This document shows positions 36,598-44,861 of a stretch of DNA of 63,448 bases, piece by piece (the stretch's first letter is position 1; each line of letters opens with the position of its first letter). The stretch comes from Nitrospirota bacterium. Its GTDB lineage: Bacteria > Nitrospirota > Thermodesulfovibrionia > Thermodesulfovibrionales > Dissulfurispiraceae. The stretch lies in contig JAFGXL010000010.1 of assembly GCA_016936655.1 (NCBI GenBank), forward strand, positions 1-63,448, in the 5' to 3' direction. Below the pieces are notes generated by a model. That model worked only from the letters and a program-made list of their open reading frames with translations, was not told the DNA's origin and did no database searches. Both the position numbers and the translations under genes were made by a program.

Positions 36598-37200
36598 ATG
36601 GTGACCAAGGTTGACACGAACAACTATTCAGCAGTTCTTCAGAAGGCTGTTGAAGTGATTAAAATTGGCGGTATTGTGGCCTGCCCGACTGAGACATTTT
36701 ACTGCCTTGCTGCAAGATACGATTCTGCTGCTGCGATTGAGCGCATTCGAAGTCTTAAAAATAGGCCGTCAGAAAAGTCTTTTCCTCTAATAATCGGCAG
36801 TATGGAACAATTGTTCCTTTTAACGCAACATATGCCTTCTGAGGCCAAAGCGCTTGCTGCCAAATACTGGCCAGGCCCGCTCACTATTCTTTTCAATGCA
36901 TTATCAGGTCTTCATGACGCGATTGTTCAGGAGGGCAAGGTGGCTGTGCGTATGGCAGGCAAATCTTTTGCATTTGATCTTAGCGCAGCTTCAGGCTTGC
37001 CGATAACTGCCACAAGCGCAAACATATCAGAAATGCCAGCTGCGCAGACAGCTGAAGAAGTTGAGTCATATTTTAGCGGCAGGCTTGATATGATTGTTGA
37101 TCAAGGCGCTGCGCCCGGCGGATTCCCATCCACAATAGTAACAATTACTGATGGCAGCATAAAGGTGCTGAGGCATGGAGCTGTCAAGATAGCGCAGTAA
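36598..37200 (+). CDS. tsaC: Threonylcarbamoyl-AMP synthase (Sua5/YrdC/YciO family)
   Basis: 200 residues of a single YrdC domain: GGIVACPTETFYCLAARYDS, the KNRPSEKSFPLII segment, YWPGPLTILF, VAVRMA and TATSANIS are the conserved nucleotide and carbonate-binding parts. It forms threonylcarbamoyl-AMP for t6A37 in ANN-decoding tRNAs. TsaB, a partner of the transfer complex, is encoded at 47816. There is no C-terminal Sua5 domain. The assignment as TsaC rather than YciO rests on motif match only. Confidence 0.88.
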   Translation: MVTKVDTNNYSAVLQKAVEVIKIGGIVACPTETFYCLAARYDSAAAIERIRSLKNRPSEKSFPLIIGSMEQLFLLTQHMPSEAKALAAKYWPGPLTILFNALSGLHDAIVQEGKVAVRMAGKSFAFDLSAASGLPITATSANISEMPAAQTAEEVESYFSGRLDMIVDQGAAPGGFPSTIVTITDGSIKVLRHGAVKIAQ

Positions 37201-37371
37201 TCTTTGTTTTCTCAATTTTAGTATTTCGTATTGGTATAAGTCGCTCAGATGTGAAATATACAGAGAAATGCCTTATCTGATAATTGCTGATGACTTCTAT
37301 ATAAGTCTTACAAAAAATCTTTGTTCAGCCCTGCCATCTGTAGAATGGATTTTCCCCACTTTTGTAGACAT

Positions 37372-38271
37372 TTACAAGCTTCCACAAGAAGCCTGTTCAA
37401 ACTCATAGGGACTTATCTGTCCCAGTGCACTGTGCCGCCTGCTGCGGTTGTAAAATATCTCTATATACTCAAAGATATCCGCTCTTGCTTCCTCTTTTGT
37501 ATGATAGATTCTACTTTTAATGAGCTCCTTTTTCAAGCTGCTGAAAAACGACTCCAATGCCGCATTGTCATAACAGTTCCCGCGCCTGCTCATGCTCGGC
37601 TGAAGATTATGGGATCTGCAAAATCTCATCCAGTCATCACTGCCATACTATGAGCCCTGATCTGAATGCACTACTACCGCATCCTTGGGTTTGCGCCTCC
37701 ATACTGCCATCAACAAGGCATCCAGAACTAGTTCCCTTGCAAGTGTAGGCTTCATTGACCATCCGATAATCATCCTTGAATGCAGATCCATTACCACTGT
37801 AAGGTATAGCCACCCCTCATAGGTTCTGATGTAGGTGATGTCTGTTGTCCATACTTTATCTGTATGTGTAGCCATAATGCCCCGCAGCAGTCTGTTGTCA
37901 AACACATTAGATGGCCTGCCGCCTCCGTATTTATGCTTCCTGTACCTGCGTTCTGCCCTTATCTTTCTGTGGCGCATTATCCTGGCTATGCGCTTTTTGC
38001 TACACCTGCATCCGTTTGTTCTGAGCTCTTTGTATATGCGCGGACTTCCATATGTGCCTGAGCTTTGTTCATAAGCATCTTTGATAAGTTCAAACAGTTT
38101 TGCGTCCTCTTTAGTCCGTCTGGATTCAGGCGTGTTCATCCACGCATAAAAACCGCTTCTGTGCAGCCTGAGCACCTGGCACATTGATGATACCCTGAAC
38201 TCATAACGGTGATCCCTGATGAACGCGTACTTTACCCTGACGCCTTGGCAAGGTACGCTGCGGTCTTTTTT
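37372..38271 (-). pseudogene. IS3-family transposase OrfB (DDE integrase), interrupted by TAG
   Basis: The frame runs from the frameshift site to 37372. It holds the HTH_21-like segment (MCQVLRLHRSGFYAW) and an rve integrase core: VWTTDITYI (first Asp), VVHSDQGS (second Asp), and NAALESFFSSLKKE (Glu). TAG at 37650-37648 sits exactly where other IS3 elements have Gln (GS-Gln-Y), a one-base change from CAG. The stop splits the catalytic triad, leaving Asp-Asp upstream and Glu downstream, so the protein should be dead. Confidence 0.88.
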
Positions 38272-38501
38272 AGTATCTCACGCTCCTCTTGTACACGCTT
38301 GAGTTCATTCTTGAGTCGAACTATCTCATGCTTATCACAATTGGTTTGTGTATTGCCCTGCTTGGACTTCTTGACCCATAAATACAGGCTCTTGCTCGAT
38401 ATGCCGAGCCTTTGGCTGACTTCTTTGGTCTTGAAACCCCACTCTGTTACCTGTCTGATTGCTTCAAGCTTGAACTGCTCCGTGTACCTCAGATTCCCCA
38501 T
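38232..38501 (-). CDS. IS3-family transposase OrfA
   Basis: 89 residues from ATG 38501, with AGGAGG upstream. It has a helix-turn-helix (EAIRQVTEWGFKTKEVSQRLGISSKSLYLWVKK) and a C-terminal leucine-zipper-like coil (EIVRLKNELKRVQEEREILKK). The slippery A6G heptamer near its end (38271-38265) is the usual site of programmed -1 frameshifting into orfB; after the shift the orfB frame reads KYAFIRDHRYEF, as in relatives. Confidence 0.9.
   Translation of the reverse strand: MGNLRYTEQFKLEAIRQVTEWGFKTKEVSQRLGISSKSLYLWVKKSKQGNTQTNCDKHEIVRLKNELKRVQEEREILKKTAAYLAKASG
38265..38271 (-). promoter_or_regulatory. Programmed -1 frameshift heptamer A AAA AAG
   Basis: On the reverse strand the sequence A6G lies 33 nt before the orfA stop. 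A -1 slip joins orfA to orfB without a gap in homology. Confidence 0.7.
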
Positions 38502-38563
38502 AAACACTCCTCCTGTCAGTTGCTTCCAATTGTAACTTATTTGTGTCTACTGAATCGGGGGAA

Positions 38564-39304
38564 GTCCACTGATATTGCTGGAGTAAAAGAAAAAACAATT
38601 GATAAATGCAAAATGGTAATGTTCTATGCATTCCAACCAGGACAGAGAAAAGGCTATAGCTCATTATCCATTTTTTTATTAAACCTTCTGATGCACCTGA
38701 CAATGCATGCACAGAAGAGATAATAGAGCAGGAAGGCAAGAGAGTTTTTGAGACAATGAAATCAACACTCAAAAAAGAGGCTGAATTAGTGGAGGGCGGA
38801 TTCAAATTGGATGTCTCATCAGAGAATATAGGCACAGCGCTGACCCTTAACTGCGGAATTGCCCCTGACCCTCTAAGCCAGCTTGTAACCTGCGGACCCG
38901 CAATGCTGCTGAGTGCGGTTAACATATTCAAAACAATAATAGGCTCCAGAGCAGGAAAACAGATCATAGAGGATCTCAAAAACTACGAAAAAGAGGGTGA
39001 TGAACCTGTCAGTAGCTGCAGAACATCAATGGCAGGCAAAGACGCAGTCTCTATTCAGCTGGCAGCAGCTCCAGTCAAAGACAAGCAGCCTGCAGAAGCA
39101 GAAAACAAGCCTCAGCCAGAAAACGAGACAACAGCCAAAGACAAACAGCCAGCAAAAGAGCCGGACACGATCAAGATAGAGTGTTCAAAATCAAACGGCA
39201 TGATCAAAGCCAGACTTTACAGGAACAATATTCTGATTCGGCAGGCAATAAGGCTGGAGACACCAAAACCAGAGAAAGTTGCTGAGGCAAACAAAATAGA
39301 CTAA
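38564..39304 (+). pseudogene. Remnant of an unknown gene, cut by the IS and frameshifted
   Basis: Just right of the IS, one frame reads TDIAGVKEKTIDKCKMVMFYAF to about 38675; the other then continues IKPSDAPDNACTEEIIEQEG and runs to the stop at 39304. The shift lies in a T7 run (38671-38677). The product is unrecognised. The middle part is weakly hydrophobic (TCGPAMLLSAVNIFKTIIG), then a low-complexity linker with two KDKQPA repeats, and a C-terminal motif (CSKSNGMIKARLY ... LIRQAIR). The last part, from ATG 38756, could still be translated as 182 residues. A related fragment lies at 57899-58045. Confidence 0.55.
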
Positions 39305-39321
39305 TAGAAAAAAGCTTTTCC

Positions 39322-39361
39322 AGAAAGCTCCATGTTGCAACACAGCATGGAGCTTTCTTTA
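39322..39361 (+). terminator. Rho-independent terminator
   Basis: AGAAAGCTCCATG (39322-39334) pairs with CATGGAGCTTTCT (39346-39358), a perfect 13-bp stem with an 11-nt loop, followed by TTT. It isolates fdhA from the remnant upstream. Confidence 0.85.
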
Positions 39362-39416
39362 AAGCAACCTATCAATAATCACAGGCTTTATTTATTAAAC
39401 TATTATTTTTATCTAT

Positions 39417-39445
39417 TTGAATATCCATATAGCAGTTGATATAGT
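39417..39445 (+). promoter_or_regulatory. Predicted fdhA promoter
   Basis: TTGAAT (39417-39422), 17-nt spacer, TATAGT (39440-39445), about 40 nt before the GTG start. Unlike many genes here, fdhA has a leader with a ribosome site. Confidence 0.5.
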
Positions 39446-39486
39446 AAATATTATTATTAAAACTGGCTGCTTAGCGGAGGTTATCT

Positions 39487-42192
39487 GTGAGTATCAGTAT
39501 CACCATAAATGGCAGGTCAATGACGGTAGAGCAGGGCAGGACAATTCTCGAGATCTGCCGCGAAGCAGGCATACGCATTCCGACACTATGTCATGATGAG
39601 CGGCTTGAACCCTACGGAGGCTGCAGACTCTGTCTTGTCGAGGTTAAGGGAATGGCAAGGCCGCTCGCTTCATGTACAACCCCTGTGCAGGATGGCATGG
39701 AGATAACTACTGAAAGCACGTTGCTTAGACAGCTTCGCAGAACAAATCTCTCGCTTATACTTTCAAATCATCCCAATGACTGCATGAAGTGCGAGCAGAA
39801 CGGGAGCTGCATGCTTCAAGATCTTGCTTATGAGTATGATGCTGATGGTGATATGTTTAAGGGCGATAAGTGGGATCTGCCAAAAAGAGAGGATAATCCT
39901 TTTATCACATACGAGCCTAACAAGTGCATACTCTGCAGCAGATGTACAAGGATATGCAATGAGGTTGTTATGGCAGGGACAATAGATCTTACAGGCAGGG
40001 GATTTAGGACAATGCCTGATACAGCATACAGCAAGCCTCGCACTTTAGAAAATTGTGAATTCTGCGGTCAGTGTGTTTCTGCATGTCCTACTGGAGCTCT
40101 AACTGACAAGAGGGGCAGGGGTTTTGGCAGGGACTACGAGATGAAGAAGGTTAAGACAACATGTACATATTGTGGTACTGGATGCAACTTTTATCTAAAT
40201 GTAAAAAACAATAAAGTGGTTAAGGTTACATCAGCTTTTGATGCACCTGTAAACAGGGGCAATCTATGCATAAAGGGAAGATATGGATATGAGTTTATTC
40301 ATAACCCGGATCGTATAAAAATCCCATTAATAAAGAGAAAGGGTGTATTCCATAAGGCTTCATGGGATGAGGCTCTGGATCTTGTTGCAACAAGATTTAA
40401 AAGCCTTATAGAAAGGTACGGACCAGAGAAGGTTGGCGCATTTTCATCAGCGCGCTGCACAAATGAAGAAAATTATCTGCTCGCAAAATGGGTAAGATGC
40501 GCGGTTGGATCCAATAATGTTGACAACTGCGCTAGGGTCTGACACGCTCCTACTGTGGCCGGTCTGGCCACTAGCCTTGGCGCAGGAGCTGCAACCAATT
40601 CACTTGATCAGATGCCGGATATTGATACGCTTTTTCTTTTTGGTTCTAATCCTACAGAGGGACATCCGATAGTCTCTTTATGGCTTAAGAAAGCTCTTAG
40701 AATTGGTGCAAAGCTTGTAGTTGCAGATCCAAGAAAGATATGGATGGCGAAACGTGCTGATGTCTGGTTAAACCTTAAGCCAGGCAGCAATATAGCGCTT
40801 TTGAACGGCATGCTTAATGTTATATTTCAGAATGGATGGGAAGATAAGGCCTTTATTGCAAAAAGAACTGAGGGCGTAGAAGAGCTTAAAGCAAAGGTTA
40901 CAGAATATGGTCCCGATGTTGTTGAGAAGATAACCGGTGTTTCTTGGGATAAAATTGTTGAGGCTGCGCGGTTGTATGCAAAGGCTGATAAATCTATGAT
41001 TGTTTATGGACTCGGAGTTACAGAGCATAAGACAGGCACAGAAAACGCAATGGCTATCGCCAATCTTTCACTTGCATGCGGCCAGATTGGAAGACCTTCA
41101 ACAGGGATAATGGCTTTGAGAGGACAGAATAATGTGCAGGGCGCGTCGGATCTTGGGCCGTATCCATCATCACTGCCCGGCTATCAGTCAGTGCTAGATC
41201 CAAATGCTCGGGCAAAGTTTGAGAAGGCATGGGGTGTGCAGATCAAGGACAAAGCCGGGTTAAAATCAGTAGAGATGCTGGATGAATGTACTAAGGGTAA
41301 TTTCAAGGGTTTATATATACTGGGCTATGATATAGCACAGACAGATCCTAATCTCAATCATGTATGGAAGGCTCTGGAGTCTGTTGAGTTTCTTGTTGTG
41401 CAGGATATTTTTCATACAGAGACGACAAGGTTTGCGGATGTAATACTGCCGGGAGCCAGCTTTGCAGAAAAGGACGGCACATTCACAAATGGGGAGCGTA
41501 GAGTGCAGCGAGTCCGCAAAGCGATAGATCCGCTCTGTGGAATGGCTGAGTGGCAGGCATTGTGTGAACTTTCATCAAAGATGGGATATGAGATGAATTA
41601 CAATCATCCGTCAGAGATTATGGACGAGATAGCGTCATTAGTGCCTACATACGGCGGAATAGATTATAGAAGAATTGATGAAAAAGGGCTCCAGTGGCCA
41701 TGCCCGACAAAAGATCATCCCGGCACATCGACTTTGTATACTGATATATTCTCCAGGCCGGGAGGATTAGCACAGTTCATGTCACTAGATCATACAGGCT
41801 CTGGTGAAAAGCCTGATAATGAGTATCCTTATGTGCTGATAACAGGCAGGATAAGAGAACATTACAACAACGGCTCTATGACAAGGAGATGCGGCGGGAT
41901 ACTTGAGCTCGTACCTGAAGAGTATATCGAAATAAGCCATGAGGATGCAGCTGAGCTTGGAGTGCTTAATGGAGATTGGGTTAATGTATCATCGCGAAGA
42001 GGGCAGATAAAGGTTAGAGCAAAAGTTACGGATCGTTCTCAGCCTGGAAATGTTTTTTTGTCTTTCCATCATCCTGAAGCTCTGACTAATATGCTTACAT
42101 CAGGCTATAGAGACCCTGTAACAGGCACACCTGAATACAAGTCCTGTGCTGTAAAGATCGAAAAGACTTATATAGAAGGCGAATGGACATGA
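39487..42192 (+). CDS. fdhA: Formate dehydrogenase alpha subunit, selenocysteine-containing
   Basis: 901 residues when TGA at 40540-40542 is read as selenocysteine (residue 352). A [2Fe-2S] domain (C35, C46, C49, C63) is followed by a His-Cys cluster segment, two ferredoxin-type 4Fe-4S motifs (CILCSRCTRIC, CEFCGQCVSAC), the CTYCGTGC cluster and the molybdopterin domain. The segment NCARV-Sec-HAPTVAG matches the active site of FDH-H type enzymes. The TGA is followed at once by a SECIS hairpin. GTG 39487 has GGAGG upstream. The N-terminal layout is that of NuoG-like, NAD- or ferredoxin-linked enzymes, but no beta or gamma subunit is adjacent, so its partner is unknown. Confidence 0.93.
40550..40574 (+). 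promoter_or_regulatory. Bacterial SECIS element in fdhA
   Basis: GTGGCC (40555-40560) pairs with GGCCAC (40566-40571) around the loop GGTCT. Outside it CTA (40550-40552) pairs with TAG (40572-40574), leaving a bulged CT. The GGUCU apical loop and bulged U match the SelB-binding hairpin of E. coli fdhF, and the distance from TGA (about 18 nt to the loop) fits. Confidence 0.85.
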
Positions 42193-42316
42193 TTCAGAAG
42201 TTTTCCTATCTTCTAAAATAAATCACGCCAAAAAAACTAAAAGCATCATATGCATTTTTATATTGAATGCCGCACTAAATCTGTATCAAAAAAACAGAAG
42301 AATTTGTATTTAAAAA

Positions 42317-42393
42317 TGGCGGGGCGGACGGGGCTCGAACCCGCGACCTCCGGCGTGACAGGCCGGCGTTCTAACCAGCTGAACTACCGCCCC
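42317..42393 (-). tRNA. tRNA-Asp (anticodon GTC)
   Basis: 77 nt on the reverse strand including encoded CCA. Acceptor GGGGCGG pairs with CCGCCCC; the anticodon loop reads CTGTCAC (GTC); GGGTTCGAGCCC is the T arm. Confidence 0.95.
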
Positions 42394-42411
42394 AAAAGCG
42401 GTAAATAAAAA

Positions 42412-42487
42412 TGGTAGGCGGAACAGGGATCGAACCTGTGACATCAGCCTTGTAAGGGCTGCGCTCTCCCAGCTGAGCTATCCGCCC
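42412..42487 (-). tRNA. tRNA-Val (anticodon TAC)
   Basis: 76 nt on the reverse strand with encoded CCA. Acceptor GGGCGGA pairs with TCCGCCT (one G-U), anticodon stem CAGCC/GGCTG encloses CTTACAA, T arm CAGGTTCGATCCCTG. It lies 18 nt upstream of tRNA-Asp, so the pair is likely one transcript. Confidence 0.95.
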
Positions 42488-42533
42488 AAGAGAAAGTATA
42501 TTTAACACTACAAGAGATGCTTTTGTCAACGCC

Positions 42534-42563
42534 TTGATTGAATATTATTTAGTCCGTTATTAT
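42534..42563 (+). promoter_or_regulatory. Predicted promoter of the L,D-transpeptidase gene (leaderless layout)
   Basis: TTGATT (42534-42539), 18-nt spacer, TATTAT (42558-42563), then 8 nt to ATG 42572. No ribosome site is seen. Confidence 0.45.
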
Positions 42564-42571
42564 GAAGTATT

Positions 42572-43471
42572 ATGAATAAACTATTTATCAAATTTGTGCC
42601 AGTTCTTTTGGTATATATTGCATTGTTTTCATGCTTTGTCGAGTCAGTATATGCGCAGACATACGCTTTAAGCAATGGTGATTCTGTGGTAGGAATTAAT
42701 CAGCATCATACTGTAGCAGACAGAGAGTCGCTTATTGAGGTCGCAAGAAAATATGGAATAGGATTCAATTCTATACATAACGCTAATCGTGACCTTGATG
42801 AGTTCATACCTGGTGACGGAGCTGATGTGCTTATTCCAACATCATTTATAATTCCAGAAGAGAAAAAAAGCTCTATTGTCATAAATCTTTCTGAAATGCG
42901 GCTCTACTACTTTTTCAGCAAAGGCAAGTCAAGATATGTGAGTACATTCCCTATAGGTATAGGAACGGATATATCGAGTACCCCAACAGGAGTTTTTAAA
43001 ATAACTCATAAAATAGTAAAGCCGAGCTGGTATGTGCCGTTATCTGTTCAGAAGGAGCATCCTGAATTGCCTAAGGTAGTTCCTCCTGGTCCTGAAAATC
43101 CATTAGGTACTCACTCGATGAGACTCTCATCCTCAGCATATCTTATTCATGGTACCCACAGACCTTATGGTGTAGGCAGGAGGGTCAGCCATGGTTGTAT
43201 AAGGCTTTATCCTGAGCATATCCCCCAGCTTTTTAGTATAGTGCCCATAGGAACTACAGTACATATAATTCAGCAGCCAGTAAAGGTAGGGCAGCGTGAA
43301 GGAAGAGTTTATATTTCTGTAAATAATGATGACCAGCTTGAAGGCTTTAATTATCTTGGTTCAGTAATAGGTATCCTTAAACAGAAGAATCTTCTTGACA
43401 AGATAAATACAGAAAAACTGTATGAAACAGTAGAGATGAAGAAAGGATATCCAGTGGATATAACAGAGTAA
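42572..43471 (+). CDS. L,D-transpeptidase (YkuD family)
   Basis: 299 residues. A signal peptide (residues about 1-28, ending VYAQ) and a LysM-like stretch (QHHTVADRESLIEVARKYGIGFNSIHNANRD) precede the YkuD domain, which begins SIVINLSEMRLYYF. The catalytic motif HGTHRPYGVGRRVSHGCIRL holds the His and Cys residues. Such enzymes make 3-3 cross-links in peptidoglycan or attach lipoproteins to it; the Lpp-like lipoprotein encoded next door (convergent) could be a substrate, which is inference. Confidence 0.93.
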   Translation: MNKLFIKFVPVLLVYIALFSCFVESVYAQTYALSNGDSVVGINQHHTVADRESLIEVARKYGIGFNSIHNANRDLDEFIPGDGADVLIPTSFIIPEEKKSSIVINLSEMRLYYFFSKGKSRYVSTFPIGIGTDISSTPTGVFKITHKIVKPSWYVPLSVQKEHPELPKVVPPGPENPLGTHSMRLSSSAYLIHGTHRPYGVGRRVSHGCIRLYPEHIPQLFSIVPIGTTVHIIQQPVKVGQREGRVYISVNNDDQLEGFNYLGSVIGILKQKNLLDKINTEKLYETVEMKKGYPVDITE

Positions 43472-43488
43472 TACATATATAAAAAATT

Positions 43489-43522
43489 AAAGAGGGGAGT
43501 CAAACATCAGGCTCCCCTCTTT
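43489..43522. terminator. Bidirectional terminator
   Basis: AAAGAGGGGAG pairs with CTCCCCTCTTT around a 12-nt loop. It lies between the convergent transpeptidase and lipoprotein genes and can serve both. Confidence 0.85.
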
Positions 43523-43541
43523 GCAGTATAAGTTGTTGTAA

Positions 43542-43934
43542 TTACTTTTTCTGGTGTAGCTCGAATGCTTTTTTAGCTTTGTCTGAAGCGGATTCAGCCT
43601 TGCCGAGTGCAGCTTCAGCTCTCGCAGCAGCAGCTTCAGCGCGCTTTACAGCGTCATTAAGAGCAGCATCATTAACGCCACAGCATTTCTTAGCGTCAAG
43701 AGCAGCAGCCTTAGCATCAGCAGCGTCTTTTCTGACAGAGCTGAGATCAGCAGCTGATACTGAGCCCTTGCTCTCAAGAGCTGCAACCTTAGCTTCAAGA
43801 GCTGAGTTCTTTGCCTCAAGCTTGCTTATTCTGTCAACAAGAGGATTAATCTCCTGTTTAACGTAGTCCTTTGTTGCGCAACCAAATGCGAACATCAGGA
43901 CAACTGCAAGAACGAGCATCATTAATTTCTTCAT
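43542..43934 (-). CDS. Alanine-rich outer-membrane lipoprotein (Lpp/OprI-like)
   Basis: 130 residues. The lipobox is AFGC, with a good signal peptide. The mature part is almost wholly coiled coil: heptads with Leu (RISKLEAKNSALEAKVAALES), then Ala-rich heptads (AAARAEAALGKAESASDKAKKAF) like the alanine zipper of OprI. It ends HQKK, so the C-terminal Lys could be linked to peptidoglycan as in Lpp. An internal Cys pair (KKCCGVND) breaks the coil, which is unusual. GGAGGTG precedes the ATG, and a TTGCTT-17-TATATT promoter lies upstream. Confidence 0.82.
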   Translation of the reverse strand: MKKLMMLVLAVVLMFAFGCATKDYVKQEINPLVDRISKLEAKNSALEAKVAALESKGSVSAADLSSVRKDAADAKAAALDAKKCCGVNDAALNDAVKRAEAAAARAEAALGKAESASDKAKKAFELHQKK

Positions 43935-44039
43935 AATTACACCTCCTTTTTTAATTAAAAAATCAACCTATGTTTTATTCAATATACTACTATTCATGGT
44001 AAAAAGCAACTTTGAACAAATCAAAAAACTGATTAAAAG

Positions 44040-44861
44040 TCAATATCTTTTTCTTAGAAAATAGGCTGCAGCAAAACATGCAGACATTATAAGCACAATG
44101 GTTCCGCCAGGCGCTAGATTAAAAAGATAGGATATGGAAATTCCTGATATTATCGAAAATAGTGTTATAAATGATGAGGCTATAATCATCTTGAAAAGAC
44201 TATTAGTAATCAGGTTTGCTGTTGCTCCAGGTATTACAAGTAGTGCAGAGACAAGTATAACTCCGACAAGTTTTATCCCTGTTACTATTGCTATTGCCAT
44301 TGAGGTTATAAATATAAATTTAATGAGGCGTACTCGTATGCCGCTTGAATAGGCGAGTTCTTCATTAAAGGTTATAAAATGAAGCTCTTTTGTTATCAAT
44401 ATTATTACTGTAGTAAGAATTAAACTCATTGCTATTGTAGCTGTCATGTCTGAATGTGTTATTGCGAGAATGCTTCCAAACAGGTACCCATGCAGGTCAA
44501 CATTATATGAGGTAGAAAGCCCAATAAGCACTATGCCTAGTGCCATAGAAGACGCAAAAAATATACCTATAGCTGTATCTTCAGATACTTTGCCTTTGGC
44601 ACTAATTTGTTCAATGCCTATTGCAGTTAATATGGAGTAAGCTAATGCTGTGAATATGGGGTTGATGCCTGTAACAAATCCTATAGCAACACCGCCGAAT
44701 GCTGCATGGGATATGCCAGAGCCTAAAAATGATATGCGTCTGAGCACTATGAATACAGAAATAATCCCAGAAAATATGCCGAGCATTATTCCGGATATCA
44801 GCGCTCTCTGTATGAAGCTCATAGAGAGAGCTTCTTTGGCTGCATTTATATATTCATTCAT
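44040..44861 (-). CDS. znuB: Metal ABC transporter permease (ZnuB-like)
   Basis: 273 residues with about eight hydrophobic segments, ABC-3 family (RALISGIMLGIFSGIISVFIVLRRISFLGSGISHAAFGGVAIG is the conserved start, quoted here only in part by its motif HAAFGG). ATG 44861 (MNEYIN) is chosen; it overlaps the znuC stop by 8 nt. With znuC and znuA it forms a zinc or manganese importer. The substrate-binding protein with a His-rich loop favours zinc. Confidence 0.9.
   Translation of the reverse strand: MNEYINAAKEALSMSFIQRALISGIMLGIFSGIISVFIVLRRISFLGSGISHAAFGGVAIGFVTGINPIFTALAYSILTAIGIEQISAKGKVSEDTAIGIFFASSMALGIVLIGLSTSYNVDLHGYLFGSILAITHSDMTATIAMSLILTTVIILITKELHFITFNEELAYSSGIRVRLIKFIFITSMAIAIVTGIKLVGVILVSALLVIPGATANLITNSLFKMIIASSFITLFSIISGISISYLFNLAPGGTIVLIMSACFAAAYFLRKRY

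Larger units (their letters stand above)
37352..38563 (-). mobile_element. IS3-family insertion sequence, inactivated
   Basis: About 1.2 kb. The left end TTCCCCACTTTTGTAGACA (from 37352) matches the reverse complement of the right end, TTCCCCCGATTCAGTAGACA (to 38563), as imperfect terminal inverted repeats. It holds orfA and an orfB broken by an in-frame TAG. No matching target-site duplication is seen: flanks are GGATT on the left and GTCCA on the right. The right end cuts into a gene remnant at 38564. Confidence 0.85.

Noticed and set aside
37648-37650. TAG in the IS transposase as pyrrolysine or programmed readthrough
   Set aside because: The site is a conserved Gln codon (CAG) in relatives; a single transition explains it and no Pyl genes are seen.
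40540-40542. fdhA broken by a nonsense codon into two genes
   Set aside because: The TGA sits at the known Sec position, both halves are otherwise perfect, a SECIS hairpin follows and tRNA-Sec is in the window.
43600-43800. Repeated GCAGC-like words as a repeat array or CRISPR
   Set aside because: They are Ala codons of the coiled-coil lipoprotein; there are no spacers. No CRISPR array was seen anywhere in the window.
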